From Gemmatimonadota bacterium (GTDB taxonomy: Bacteria; Gemmatimonadota; Gemmatimonadetes; Longimicrobiales; Gaopeijiaceae), in contig JAJDVT010000120.1 in assembly GCA_022826005.1 (NCBI GenBank), positions 1-38,494 on the forward strand: a stretch of 38,494 nucleotides of DNA, given 5' to 3'. A program made the translations under genes and the position numbers. Below are positions 17,798 through 26,052 of this stretch, in pieces. Each line of letters begins with the position of its first letter. Positions within the stretch are counted from its first letter, which is position 1. The notes beneath the pieces are model-generated. The model ran no database searches. It worked only from the letters and a program-made list of their open reading frames with translations, and was not told the DNA's origin.

Positions 17798-18640
17798 GTG
17801 AGGCCACGGGCCGGTGCCGCGATGTGGGTGCTTCTGCGGATCGAATGGCTCAAGGCGGTCAAGCGGCGCGCCTTCTGGGTGGCCATGGCCGCATACGCCG
17901 CGTTCACGGCGATTCCCGCAGTCGAAAGGGTCCGAAACGCCCACCGTGATTCGAACGCGGTCCACGCGCTGCCCGAGAGCTGGCCTGACATCCTGGGCGC
18001 GGCGACCGGGCTTGGCCCGATCTTTGCCGGTGTGCTGATGATTCTGCTCTTCGCGCCCGAGTTCTCATGGCGCACGGCGCGCCAGAGCGTGATGGACGGA
18101 CTCAGCAAGGGAGCGGTTCTCGGCGGGAAGGTCATGTTGCTGGCCGGACTGGTATCGCTGCTGATGGCAACGACCGCGCTGATCGGCGCCGGCGCCACGA
18201 TGCTCAGTCCCGGCGAGGGTGGCCCCGGTTTTGTGCGGTCGAGCGATTTCAGCTACATGTGCGGTCTCGCCTTGGGCATGCTGGTCTTCGGGTGTGCGGG
18301 GCTGATGCTTTCGGTGCATCTGCGATCGTCGGGGCCCGCGTTGGCTGTCCTGCTGCTGTATCTCTTCGCCGAAGAGGCCGTCGCCCGGCTGATGGTGGGA
18401 TCGGGAATCGAGGTCCTGCGCGACGTGACGGAGTTCCTGCCATTCAGTCTGGTCGAGGACCTCGGGGAGGATCTTGTCCACTATCCCGGGGTGCTGGCCG
18501 AGGTGAACGCGGATCGTGCGGAACTGGGACTAGCGCCCTTCGCGTTTCTCGAAGTCAGGGTGCTCGCCGTCGCGGCGCTGACCTACAGCGCGTTCTTTCT
18601 CGGCCGCGCGTTCCTCAGCATGCGCAGGGCCGACCTGTAG
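17798..18640 (+). CDS. ABC-2-type transporter permease without adjacent ATPase
   Basis: The frame opens at GTG 17798, preceded by GGTGGGAG; ATG 17822 (MWVLLRIEWLKAVKRR) is an alternative and gives 272 residues. The protein has an amphipathic N-terminus followed by about six membrane helices (for example AGVLMILLFAPEFSWRTARQ, a cytoplasmic-loop pattern typical of ABC-2 permeases, and LAVLLLYLFAEEAVARLM). ABC-2 permeases work as dimers with a separate ATPase for export or membrane maintenance; no ATPase gene is in the window. It lies directly behind the RHH gene and is probably cotranscribed. Substrate unknown. Confidence 0.82.
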   Translation: MRPRAGAAMWVLLRIEWLKAVKRRAFWVAMAAYAAFTAIPAVERVRNAHRDSNAVHALPESWPDILGAATGLGPIFAGVLMILLFAPEFSWRTARQSVMDGLSKGAVLGGKVMLLAGLVSLLMATTALIGAGATMLSPGEGGPGFVRSSDFSYMCGLALGMLVFGCAGLMLSVHLRSSGPALAVLLLYLFAEEAVARLMVGSGIEVLRDVTEFLPFSLVEDLGEDLVHYPGVLAEVNADRAELGLAPFAFLEVRVLAVAALTYSAFFLGRAFLSMRRADL

Positions 18641-19243
18641 AAATCCGCGCGGATTGGAGGGACAGACCTGGTAGTCCTTCCTTCCGTGCATCGTGTTGGC
18701 AGCCTTGGATGACAGGCGTTATGAGTCGCCGATGGCAGTCAATCCGACGCCCATTCACTCCGGAGTCATCGCTTTCGTCACCACTCTTCGCCGCGGGCAG
18801 GGCAGAGTCCTGACCCCGGTGACGCCTCACGCGGGCCACGCTCCCTGGCGTGATGGCCGTACTGCGAAAACTGGCGGAGGCGGGGAACAGGGGTTGGAGC
18901 GGGATTGGCGGCCGCGCGTTGCGGGCTGTCGGTGGAGCTGGTGCGGGGAATGACCACGGCGGCGCGGCAAGTGTTCCGGGTGCGGGCCTCCCGAGCGTGA
19001 AGGGTTGTTGAGGCGGACCGGATCCGATTTGCGCGGAAGCGGGGGTGGCCCAGTACATTGCTCGCCGTCCCAGATGAACGGCTGCGGAGGGCCTCCGGCG
19101 AATCGCCGGGCTCGCCGGTCGAATGGACAACAGAAGACAGTGGGGGCGACCTGCCGGAACTGGCGCAGAAGGCCGTGAGCGGTGTATTGTTCCGGGAAGG
19201 CAGTCCCCACCACGTTCCCTCTACATGGCAAAGGCGGAATCCC
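18641..19243. other. Intergenic region, no convincing gene
   Basis: About 600 bp lie between the permease and the three-gene exported operon. The open frames here lack Shine-Dalgarno sites and domain-like sequence. A 15-base palindrome CCGGCGAATCGCCGG lies near 19095-19110, too tight for a stem-loop but possibly a protein-binding site. The promoter of the following operon should lie near its end, but I cannot place it. Confidence 0.4.
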
Positions 19244-19702
19244 ATGAAGAACTGGACCAACTCAATCGCCTTGGCCCTGATGGCCGCAACGTTCACCCTG
19301 GCCGGTTGCACCGAAGACAGCCCGGCCAACATGACCGAGGCCGAACCGGAGACCCCGGAAGCCTTCGACACCGAGACCGTCTACGAACTGGTGCCGAGAC
19401 CGCGCATCGTGGTGCGAGGCGTCGAACAAGCCGTCTTCGTGCAGTTTGTCAGCGAGGAGGCGAAGCGCGCGTTAGACGAGATGTACCCTGCTGGTAGTGG
19501 TCAGCATTTCGTGCCGCTGTCCGCCGAGCGCGCCGCCCAGGTATGGGATAACAAGCGCCTTGTCTATGTGATGGCCGTCCCCGGCGAGGGTCGGATGATG
19601 GGCTTTTTTGCCCACGTCTACAACCCGGAGTCGGGGTCTAGCTGTCTACGGGAGGGTGGTTGTTCCGAGCGAGGGGGAGAAGTCGGGAAGGTGCGCCGAT
19701 GA
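19244..19702 (+). CDS. Small lipoprotein, first gene of an exported triad
   Basis: The start ATG 19244 follows AAGGCGGAA and gives 152 residues. A lipoprotein signal ends in the lipobox LAGC (MAATFTLAGCTEDSP). The mature part is acidic near the N-terminus and contains VPRPRIVVRGVEQAVFVQFV and RLVYVMAVPGEGRMMGFFAH; I do not recognise a family. The stop overlaps the next ATG (ATGA at 19699-19702), which supports this frame. However, the last 25 residues have poorer codon quality, and removing one G near 19634 gives a smoother ending LAVYGRVVVPSEGEKSG in the next frame, so the C-terminus is uncertain. Confidence 0.72.
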   Translation: MKNWTNSIALALMAATFTLAGCTEDSPANMTEAEPETPEAFDTETVYELVPRPRIVVRGVEQAVFVQFVSEEAKRALDEMYPAGSGQHFVPLSAERAAQVWDNKRLVYVMAVPGEGRMMGFFAHVYNPESGSSCLREGGCSERGGEVGKVRR

Positions 19703-20523
19703 GACAGCTTTTCAAGCGTACCCGCGTTCTGCTCCCCCTGTTGGCGCTGCTCGCCGTACCGGGCGAGGGCTTCGGGCAGAGGTCGTGGAGCGACAGCCTG
19801 ACCATCATCCCCGGCAGTCGGACGAAGGATGGCAACCCCGCTTGGTGGAATCCTCCCTTTCAGGCCGCAAACCTCACAGACTGGAAGCGTTTGGCGGCGG
19901 TCACCTCCCAGTGGCACACCAACAAGGAGTGTCAAGATGCGATGCACTACACCCGCGACGCGCTCGACAACGCCGACATTCGTCAGTCGATCCCCCACGG
20001 CGATATTGCCGGGGAGTACTTCATCGACCCCGAAGTGATCGTCGTTAGCGCCTGGCTGGTGATGGGGGGAGGTGACCTTGGTACCCTGATCGAGGAGGCG
20101 TGGCACCGAGGCACGGGCGACAGTGACAGCACCCTCACCGCGCTCAACGATTCGCTGAAAACCTCCAGCGTTGGCCGCACCATCCAAGAGTGCCACGACC
20201 AATCCAGAGAAGAGGAGGAAGACGACGAAACGTGCGGGGTGGCGGGCGACGGGGCGGCGGCGGACGGGCTGGCGGCGGACTGCAACGAGCCGAAGACGCC
20301 GAGGGAGACGTGCACGGAGACGCAGGAGTACGTCCGGTGGACGGATTGGGAGTGGGTGTCGAAGTGGGAGTGGGTTGCGAAGGCCGTGTCCGTCCAGACG
20401 GACGACGGATGGGCCTACAAGGTGGTGGCCGTTCAGGTGGACAACGGTTCCTACCAACAGGTCCAGAAGGGCGAGTGGCAAACGGTCAGGACGTGCACGA
20501 CAACGACGGGAGACGCGACATGA
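19699..20523 (+). CDS. Secreted protein of unknown function, Trp-rich C-terminus
   Basis: The 274-residue protein begins with a signal peptide (MRQLFKRTRVLLPLLALLAV, cleavage near GFGQ). The central part has WNPPFQAANLTDWKRLAAVT and an acidic linker REEEEDDETCGVAGDG. The C-terminal 80 residues hold several cysteines and a tryptophan-rich block, VRWTDWEWVSKWEWVAKAVS, followed by short alternating strands, as in a small disulfide-stabilised domain. I do not recognise it. It overlaps its neighbours by ATGA on both sides, so all three genes of this triad are translationally coupled and probably work together in the cell envelope. Confidence 0.8.
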   Translation: MRQLFKRTRVLLPLLALLAVPGEGFGQRSWSDSLTIIPGSRTKDGNPAWWNPPFQAANLTDWKRLAAVTSQWHTNKECQDAMHYTRDALDNADIRQSIPHGDIAGEYFIDPEVIVVSAWLVMGGGDLGTLIEEAWHRGTGDSDSTLTALNDSLKTSSVGRTIQECHDQSREEEEDDETCGVAGDGAAADGLAADCNEPKTPRETCTETQEYVRWTDWEWVSKWEWVAKAVSVQTDDGWAYKVVAVQVDNGSYQQVQKGEWQTVRTCTTTTGDAT

Positions 20524-21029
20524 GGACATGGACGCTGGCCGCCCTTCTGGCGGCAATGACGGCCGCTCCCGCGGCGGCCCAGGAAACGCCCCCCGACACG
20601 ACGGCCTACAAGGGTGCGGCGGTTCCGGTGTGGGTGGTGGTCGAGGACGTGGAGGGCGAGGCCGGGGCGCACCGGGTGTACGCCTCCATCGAGTGGGACG
20701 ACTACCGCTCGACGCTCCGGTTCGCGACCGAGATACTGGCCGGGGATCTGGTGGTGCTGCTTCCGAGGGGTGAGGGCGAGGACGCGGACCTTTCGGATTC
20801 GTGCGCGTTCGCAAGCGCGCTGATGGCCCACGGGTCGAAAGACTCCGAACCGATGGACCGGGCCGATGCGGAGTGCCTTGCGCCCCCGGCGGAATACCTG
20901 CCGTTCATCGGGGCGGAGCATCTGGGCGCGCCGCTGGCCTGCAAGGAAGCGAAGCCGGAGGACGGGACCGAAGACCCGCGCATCCGCTACTACGGCTGCT
21001 ATTGGGCGCAGAAGCCCGGCGGCGGCTAG
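20520..21029 (+). CDS. Secreted protein of unknown function, third gene of the triad
   Basis: The 169-residue protein starts at ATG 20520, overlapping the previous stop. It has a signal peptide (MRTWTLAALLAAMTAAPAAA, cleavage before QE). The mature part starts with beta-rich sequence (AVPVWVVVEDVEGEAG, HRVYASIEWDDYRSTLRFA) and contains four cysteines (SCAFA, ECLAP, ACKEA, GCYWA), which suggests two disulfides. No family recognised. A long GC-rich inverted repeat 27 bp after the stop may end transcription of the triad. Confidence 0.8.
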   Translation: MRTWTLAALLAAMTAAPAAAQETPPDTTAYKGAAVPVWVVVEDVEGEAGAHRVYASIEWDDYRSTLRFATEILAGDLVVLLPRGEGEDADLSDSCAFASALMAHGSKDSEPMDRADAECLAPPAEYLPFIGAEHLGAPLACKEAKPEDGTEDPRIRYYGCYWAQKPGGG

Positions 21030-21055
21030 TCTAAACCCGCCCCGAGGAAGGAACC

Positions 21056-21131
21056 GCCCCCGGCGCGCCGCTCGTCCCCTGCAGGGTTCTTCATGGGATG
21101 AAAACCGAAAGGGACGGCGAGCGCCGGGGGC
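21056..21131 (+). terminator. Long imperfect inverted repeat after the exported triad
   Basis: The left arm (about 21056-21079, GCCCCCGGCG...CTCGTCCC) pairs imperfectly with the right arm (21111-21131, GGGACGGCGAGCGCCGGGGG). About 30 bases lie between. It sits 27 bp after the last triad gene. There is no clear T-run, so it may be a Rho-independent-like stop, an RNA-stabilising hairpin or a processing site. Confidence 0.45.
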
Positions 21132-21493
21132 CTCTTGCGTCCGGCCGGTAACGTTCAACCCCAGCGGTCTTCGGCGCGGGAGCGTGGGCGAACGGGGGAT
21201 CGGACCAGGGGGGGCCGAACGCGGACCGACCGTGGCTCCGAGGATTGTCTACTGCTTCACGAGGGCGATGCTTGCTCAGCCAAGGATCCCTCAGCACGCT
21301 TGGCGAACCCTGCCGGCGGCTGTCCGCATCCCCGACGCGAGGCTACCAGCCCGCCCGCTTCGCGGGTGATCGATCGCTTTGGGTCAAGTTGCGTCTTTCG
21401 CTGTCAGAGCGTACGCTAACCGCCCTTGGCCATGGGGATGGGTGAGGTGGCGACCAACCGGAACCCGTCGATCAGAGAAAGGGAACATCTCAA
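21132..21493. other. Intergenic region before the binding-protein gene
   Basis: About 360 bp without a convincing coding frame. It must contain the promoter of the binding-protein/receptor operon, but no clear promoter boxes were found. Confidence 0.4.
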
Positions 21494-22891
21494 GTGGCTG
21501 GACGGCGAGACCGTAGGGTCTTTGAGGCGCGACCGGGCGAGAGTGCGGATCCCGCCGCCTCTGCCAGCGAACCGCCGCAGGGTCGGTCCCTGCTGACGCG
21601 CCGGTCGCTCCTGCGCTCAGGCTTTGCCGCGCTGGCCACTGTTCCCTGGGCGAAGCCGCTGGCGGGTTCCTCTGCATCGGCTCGCCGGAGTCGGCGCGGA
21701 CCTGTCTCCCAGGACGATGAAATCGTGCTGGGCGTATCGGCCGCCTTCTCGGGTCCCTCTCGCGGCTTGGGCACGGAGTTGTATCGTGGTGCGATGGCGT
21801 ATTTCAGCCACGTCAATGACAATGGAGGAGTGAGCGGCCGCCGGATCGTTCTCAAGCTCTACGACGATGGCTACCAGCCCGATGCGTGCGTCGCGAACAC
21901 CATCCGGCTCATGCAGGAGGACAACGTCTTCCTGCTCTTCGGATACGTGGGCACCCCGACAGTCACCCGGGTGTTGCCCCTGCTGAAGAGATTCCGCGAA
22001 CAGCGCGTCTATCTCTTCTTCCCCTTCACGGGAGCGGAGCCACAACGCGAGCCTCCCTACGGCGAGTTCGCCTTCAACCTGCGGGCCTCCTACCGGCAGG
22101 AGACCGCCGGGCTGGTCGACAATTTCGTCCGGATCGGCCGGCGGCGGGTGGCGGTCTTCTATCAGATCGACGCCTATGGACGCAGCGGCTGGGCCGGAGT
22201 GCGAGAAGCGCTGGCGCGGCACGGAGAGACGATCGTGGGCGAAGCCACCTACAGGCGCGGCACGCCGTTCGGCGCGAGCATGAGGCGTCAGGTCGAGATC
22301 CTGAAGTCGCACTCGCCCGACGCCGTGATCTGTATCGGGGCGTACGCCGCGTGCGCGGCATTCGCTCGCGACGCCGTCGATCTGGGGCTGCATGTTCCGG
22401 TGGCCAATCTATCGTTCGTGGGGAGCGAGAACCTGCAACGGACCGTGCGGGAGAGACGCCGGGACCCGGATTCGTACACTCGGTTTCTGGTCAATTCACA
22501 GGTCGTGCCAGCCTACGACAATGCTACGTTGCCAGGCGTGAACGAGTACCATCGGTTGATGTTTCGGTACGATCCGCAACTGCCGGAGGACCTGGAGAGG
22601 CTCACAACAGGTGAATACTATGAACCCCTCGCCCGCGACTTCGTCAGCCTGGAAGGGTTTCTGAACGCGAAGGTAATGACGGAGATCCTCCGGCGCCTGG
22701 AGGGCCGTCTGGACAGATCCCGGCTGGAGGGGGCGGTCTTCGGCGTACGCAACTTGCCGCTCGGCATCGGCGAACGTGTGTCCTTCCGACCCGACCGTCG
22801 GCAGGGAATGCAGAGGGTGTACTACACCGTTGCGGACGGCAGCCACTTCGCGCTCCTTCGGGACTGGGAAGCCAGGTTCGGCGCGTCATGA
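21494..22891 (+). CDS. Periplasmic substrate-binding protein, type I (Leu/amide-binding class), Tat signal
   Basis: The frame starts at GTG 21494 behind GAAAGGGA and has 465 residues. A twin-arginine signal motif TRRSLLRSGF (residues 35-44) is followed by a hydrophobic stretch, so the protein is probably exported folded. The mature part reads as a periplasmic-binding-protein fold type I: IVLGVSAAFSGPSRGLG, FSHVNDNGGVSGRRIVLKLY DDGYQP, NVFLLFGYVGTPT, VAVFYQIDAYGRSG and SPDAVICIGAYAACAAF. These match branched-chain-amino-acid/urea/amide binding proteins. No permease or ATPase genes are nearby. It lies 55 bp upstream of a TonB-dependent receptor, so it may deliver or sense the receptor's substrate. 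Confidence 0.9.
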   Translation: MAGRRDRRVFEARPGESADPAASASEPPQGRSLLTRRSLLRSGFAALATVPWAKPLAGSSASARRSRRGPVSQDDEIVLGVSAAFSGPSRGLGTELYRGAMAYFSHVNDNGGVSGRRIVLKLYDDGYQPDACVANTIRLMQEDNVFLLFGYVGTPTVTRVLPLLKRFREQRVYLFFPFTGAEPQREPPYGEFAFNLRASYRQETAGLVDNFVRIGRRRVAVFYQIDAYGRSGWAGVREALARHGETIVGEATYRRGTPFGASMRRQVEILKSHSPDAVICIGAYAACAAFARDAVDLGLHVPVANLSFVGSENLQRTVRERRRDPDSYTRFLVNSQVVPAYDNATLPGVNEYHRLMFRYDPQLPEDLERLTTGEYYEPLARDFVSLEGFLNAKVMTEILRRLEGRLDRSRLEGAVFGVRNLPLGIGERVSFRPDRRQGMQRVYYTVADGSHFALLRDWEARFGAS

Positions 22892-22946
22892 ACCGAGAAG
22901 TCTGGTTGCGGAAACGCTCCATATGGGAGCAGGAGAGGGGAGTCAG

Positions 22947-25829
22947 ATGGTGAGAAAAGCGGCGGCCATTGCCGGATTCTTCGTACTCACCCAAACGGCT
23001 TCGGCGGCGGCGCAGGGAAGCCTGCGGGGAAGAGTCACCGCGGCAGGCGCGGGTGGTGCCATCTCGGGGGCGCAGGTCAGTCTGTCGGATCTCGAGTTGG
23101 GGGCCTTTACCGGTCCCAGCGGCGCCTACGAAATCGGAGACATCCCGGCGGGCATTCACGACGTTGTGGTCGTACGGATCGGCTACCGGACCGAGCGGCG
23201 CCGGGTGACCGTGGTGGACGGCCAGCCCACCACACTGAACATCGCTCTCGTCGAGGCGACGCTCGCGGTGGAGGGCCTGGTCGTGGTAGGCAGCCGGGCG
23301 CAACCCAGAACGGTCACGCAGTCGCCGGTCCCGGTCGACGTGATTCGTAGGCGCGAGATCATGGCCCAGGGCGACACGGACTTCGCCAATCTGGTGCGTA
23401 ACGTGGTCCCGTCGTTCAATGTGAACGTCCAACCGATCAGCGACGCGGCCACCTTCGTGCGGCCAGCCAACCTGCGCGGCCTCGCCCCGGACCACACTCT
23501 GGTGCTCGTCAACGGGAAGCGGCGCCACCGCGCGGCGGTGATCACCTGGTACGGCAACGGCCTCGCCGACGGCTCGCAGGGTCCGGACATCGCGCTCATC
23601 CCCGGCATCGCGTTGGAACAGGCCGAAGTGCTTCGAGACGGCGCGTCCGCCCAGTACGGATCGGACGCGATCGCCGGCGTAATGAACTTCGTGCTGAGAA
23701 ACGACCGGTCGGGCGGCCTGATCGAGATGAAGACCGGCGGGCACCTGCTCGGCAGGACGAGCGAGCCGTTCGGGGAAGGTTGGATCCCGGGGGACGGAGA
23801 GATGTACGCCCTGTCGGGGAACGTGGGGTTGCCGCTCGGAGAGACCGGCTTTCTGAACCTGACCGGCGAGTACGGCAACACCGGTCCCACAGACCGCAGC
23901 ACACAGCGCGACGATGCCCTTGCGCTGCTGGGTGCCGGCAACACGAGCGTCCGGTCGCCCGCACAGATCTGGGGCTCTCCCGAAGTATCCAACGAGTTCA
24001 AGCTGTGGGCGAACATGGGATACGTTTTCGACAACGACATGCAGGTCTATTCCCACGGCAACTACGTGAGCAAGCAGGTCGAGGGCGGGTTCTACTACCG
24101 TAACCCGGGCACGCGCAGCGGCGTCTTCGGAACCCGTAACGCCGAAGGCCAGCGGATCCTGCTGATCGGCGACATGCTCGACGCGCATGACGGTGTGCTG
24201 GACGGATCGGCGGGCTGTCCCGAAGTGCCGGTCACCGATGACGGGGTGGTGATGGACCGCGGAGCGTTGAACCGGGTCCTCGCCGATCCCGACTGCTTCA
24301 CCTTCCGGGAGCTGTTCCCCGGAGGGTTCACCCCGCAGTTCGGCTCCCACATCCTCGACGCGTCGGCGGTGGCGGGGCTGAAGGGCGGCAGCGGCGGCCT
24401 GACCTGGGACGCGAGCGCAGCGTGGGGCAAGTCGAACCTGGAGTTCTACATGTACAACACGGTCAACGCCTCGCTGGGGCCGGACCAGCCGTGCGCCGAC
24501 GAAAGCAGGGCGCTGTCCTTCGTCGTGCCAGACCAGCCCTGCACCCCCTGGTTCAACCCGGGCACTTACGACCAGCAGGAGGTCAACCTCAACCTGGATC
24601 TGTCGTACGCGCTGAACGAACGGGTCAACCTCGCCGGTGGCGCGGAGTGGCGCAATGAGCGCTTCGAGATCATGCAGGGCAGCACGGAGTCTTGGACCGA
24701 GGGTCCGCTGGCGACGCAGGGCTTCACACCAGGATCAAACGGGTTCACCGGATTCGGACCCCTGACCGTGGGCGACTGGAACCGCAACAACCTCGCCGTC
24801 TACGGCGACATGGAGATCCGGGAACCGGAGGGTGCCTGGACGCTCGGTGTGGCTGGACGGGTCGAGCGGTTTTCGGACTTCGGCACGACCGTGAACGGGA
24901 AGGTCGCGGGGCGGGTGAGCGCGTCGGAGACCCTCGGGCTGCGAGGCAGCTTCAGCACCGGCTTTCGCGCTCCCACGCCGGGACAGCAGAATGCCTTCAA
25001 CATCACGACCATCTATGATCCCGCGATCATGGACCTGACGAACAACGGCACGATTCCGTCCACGTCGCCGCTGGCGTTGAACTTCGGCGGCGAGCCGCTC
25101 AGGCCCGAGACATCCGTCAATCTGGCATTGGGGGCCGTGTACGACGATGGTCCCCTCAGTCTTTCGATGGACTTCTTTCAGGTCCGGGTTTCCGACCGTC
25201 TGACGACCAGCGCGGACAGGACGCTCACCCCTGCGGAGATCGAGCAACTCATTGCCGGGGGCATCATCCGGCCGGGTGGCGTGCTCGCCCGGTTCCGGTT
25301 CTTCATCAACGACTTCGCGACACGGACAAGCGGTATCGACCTGGTGGGTTCGTACGAGATCGAAGGAGCGAGCGGTTCCACCACAACCATCAGCAGCGCG
25401 TGGAACCTGACCCGGACTTCGGTGACGGACTTCAACGAAAAGACCCTCAACTCCGAACGCATCCGGATCCTTCAGGAGGGACTCCCCGACCTGCGCGGCA
25501 ACCTCGCGGTGAACCGCGCCTTCGCCAGCGGGTTGCGCTTCCTTGTGCGCGGCAGCTACTGGGGCGGCTACTACGACGGCGAGCAGCCGTACTACGAGTC
25601 GAATCCGGAGAACACCATCGACTACCCGGCCCGCGTTCTCTTCGATGTGGAGGCGGCCCGCACGTTCGCCCGGCGCTGGACGCTCACGGTCGGCGCCCAG
25701 AACGTGCTCAACACCCACCCGGAGGAGTATCCGGGTGCGGCGGCCGGCGTCGGCAACCGCTTCGGCCAATTCACGCCGTTCGGCTTCAACGGCGGCTTCT
25801 ACTACACGCGAGTGGGATATGGCTGGTAG
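22947..25829 (+). CDS. TonB-dependent receptor with carboxypeptidase-regulatory-like domain
   Basis: Start ATG 22947 follows a strong AGGAGAGGGGA site and gives 960 residues. A signal peptide (MVRKAAAIAGFFVLTQTASA) is followed by a regulatory-like beta-sandwich (GSLRGRVTAAGAGG; YEIGDIPAGIHDVVVVRIGY), a plug (LVRNVVPSFNVNVQPISDAA; LRGLAPDHTLVLVNGKRRHR; EQAEVLRDGASAQYGSDAIA) and a barrel with the late conserved piece RWTLTVGAQNVLNTHPEEYP, ending in Trp (TRVGYGW). All landmarks are intact. It is the second gene of an operon with the Tat-exported binding protein, 55 bp apart. The frame stays open upstream of 22947 but that part overlaps the binding protein and lacks a start site. Confidence 0.95.
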   Translation: MVRKAAAIAGFFVLTQTASAAAQGSLRGRVTAAGAGGAISGAQVSLSDLELGAFTGPSGAYEIGDIPAGIHDVVVVRIGYRTERRRVTVVDGQPTTLNIALVEATLAVEGLVVVGSRAQPRTVTQSPVPVDVIRRREIMAQGDTDFANLVRNVVPSFNVNVQPISDAATFVRPANLRGLAPDHTLVLVNGKRRHRAAVITWYGNGLADGSQGPDIALIPGIALEQAEVLRDGASAQYGSDAIAGVMNFVLRNDRSGGLIEMKTGGHLLGRTSEPFGEGWIPGDGEMYALSGNVGLPLGETGFLNLTGEYGNTGPTDRSTQRDDALALLGAGNTSVRSPAQIWGSPEVSNEFKLWANMGYVFDNDMQVYSHGNYVSKQVEGGFYYRNPGTRSGVFGTRNAEGQRILLIGDMLDAHDGVLDGSAGCPEVPVTDDGVVMDRGALNRVLADPDCFTFRELFPGGFTPQFGSHILDASAVAGLKGGSGGLTWDASAAWGKSNLEFYMYNTVNASLGPDQPCADESRALSFVVPDQPCTPWFNPGTYDQQEVNLNLDLSYALNERVNLAGGAEWRNERFEIMQGSTESWTEGPLATQGFTPGSNGFTGFGPLTVGDWNRNNLAVYGDMEIREPEGAWTLGVAGRVERFSDFGTTVNGKVAGRVSASETLGLRGSFSTGFRAPTPGQQNAFNITTIYDPAIMDLTNNGTIPSTSPLALNFGGEPLRPETSVNLALGAVYDDGPLSLSMDFFQVRVSDRLTTSADRTLTPAEIEQLIAGGIIRPGGVLARFRFFINDFATRTSGIDLVGSYEIEGASGSTTTISSAWNLTRTSVTDFNEKTLNSERIRILQEGLPDLRGNLAVNRAFASGLRFLVRGSYWGGYYDGEQPYYESNPENTIDYPARVLFDVEAARTFARRWTLTVGAQNVLNTHPEEYPGAAAGVGNRFGQFTPFGFNGGFYYTRVGYGW

Positions 25830-26052
25830 ACTTTGGCGAAGGGGAAAGGCACGACCTGTCGCTCCGTGGGGACGGCGGCGCTCCTCTCCACGCGCTCGCG
25901 TTTCGCGCTGACCACAGCTTCGGAAACAGTCCTGCATGTTATATTTGGCTGTAACGTGCGGCGGGACGGAAGAGCGTAACGCAACCGACAGTGCATCCGG
26001 CCGTGCCCCACGCCAACCGGCTGCCCGAGATGGACATTACGGAGGACTACCA

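Noticed and set aside
22644-25937. Long minus-strand frames across the second TonB receptor
   Set aside because: Same reason: shadows of a complete receptor gene.
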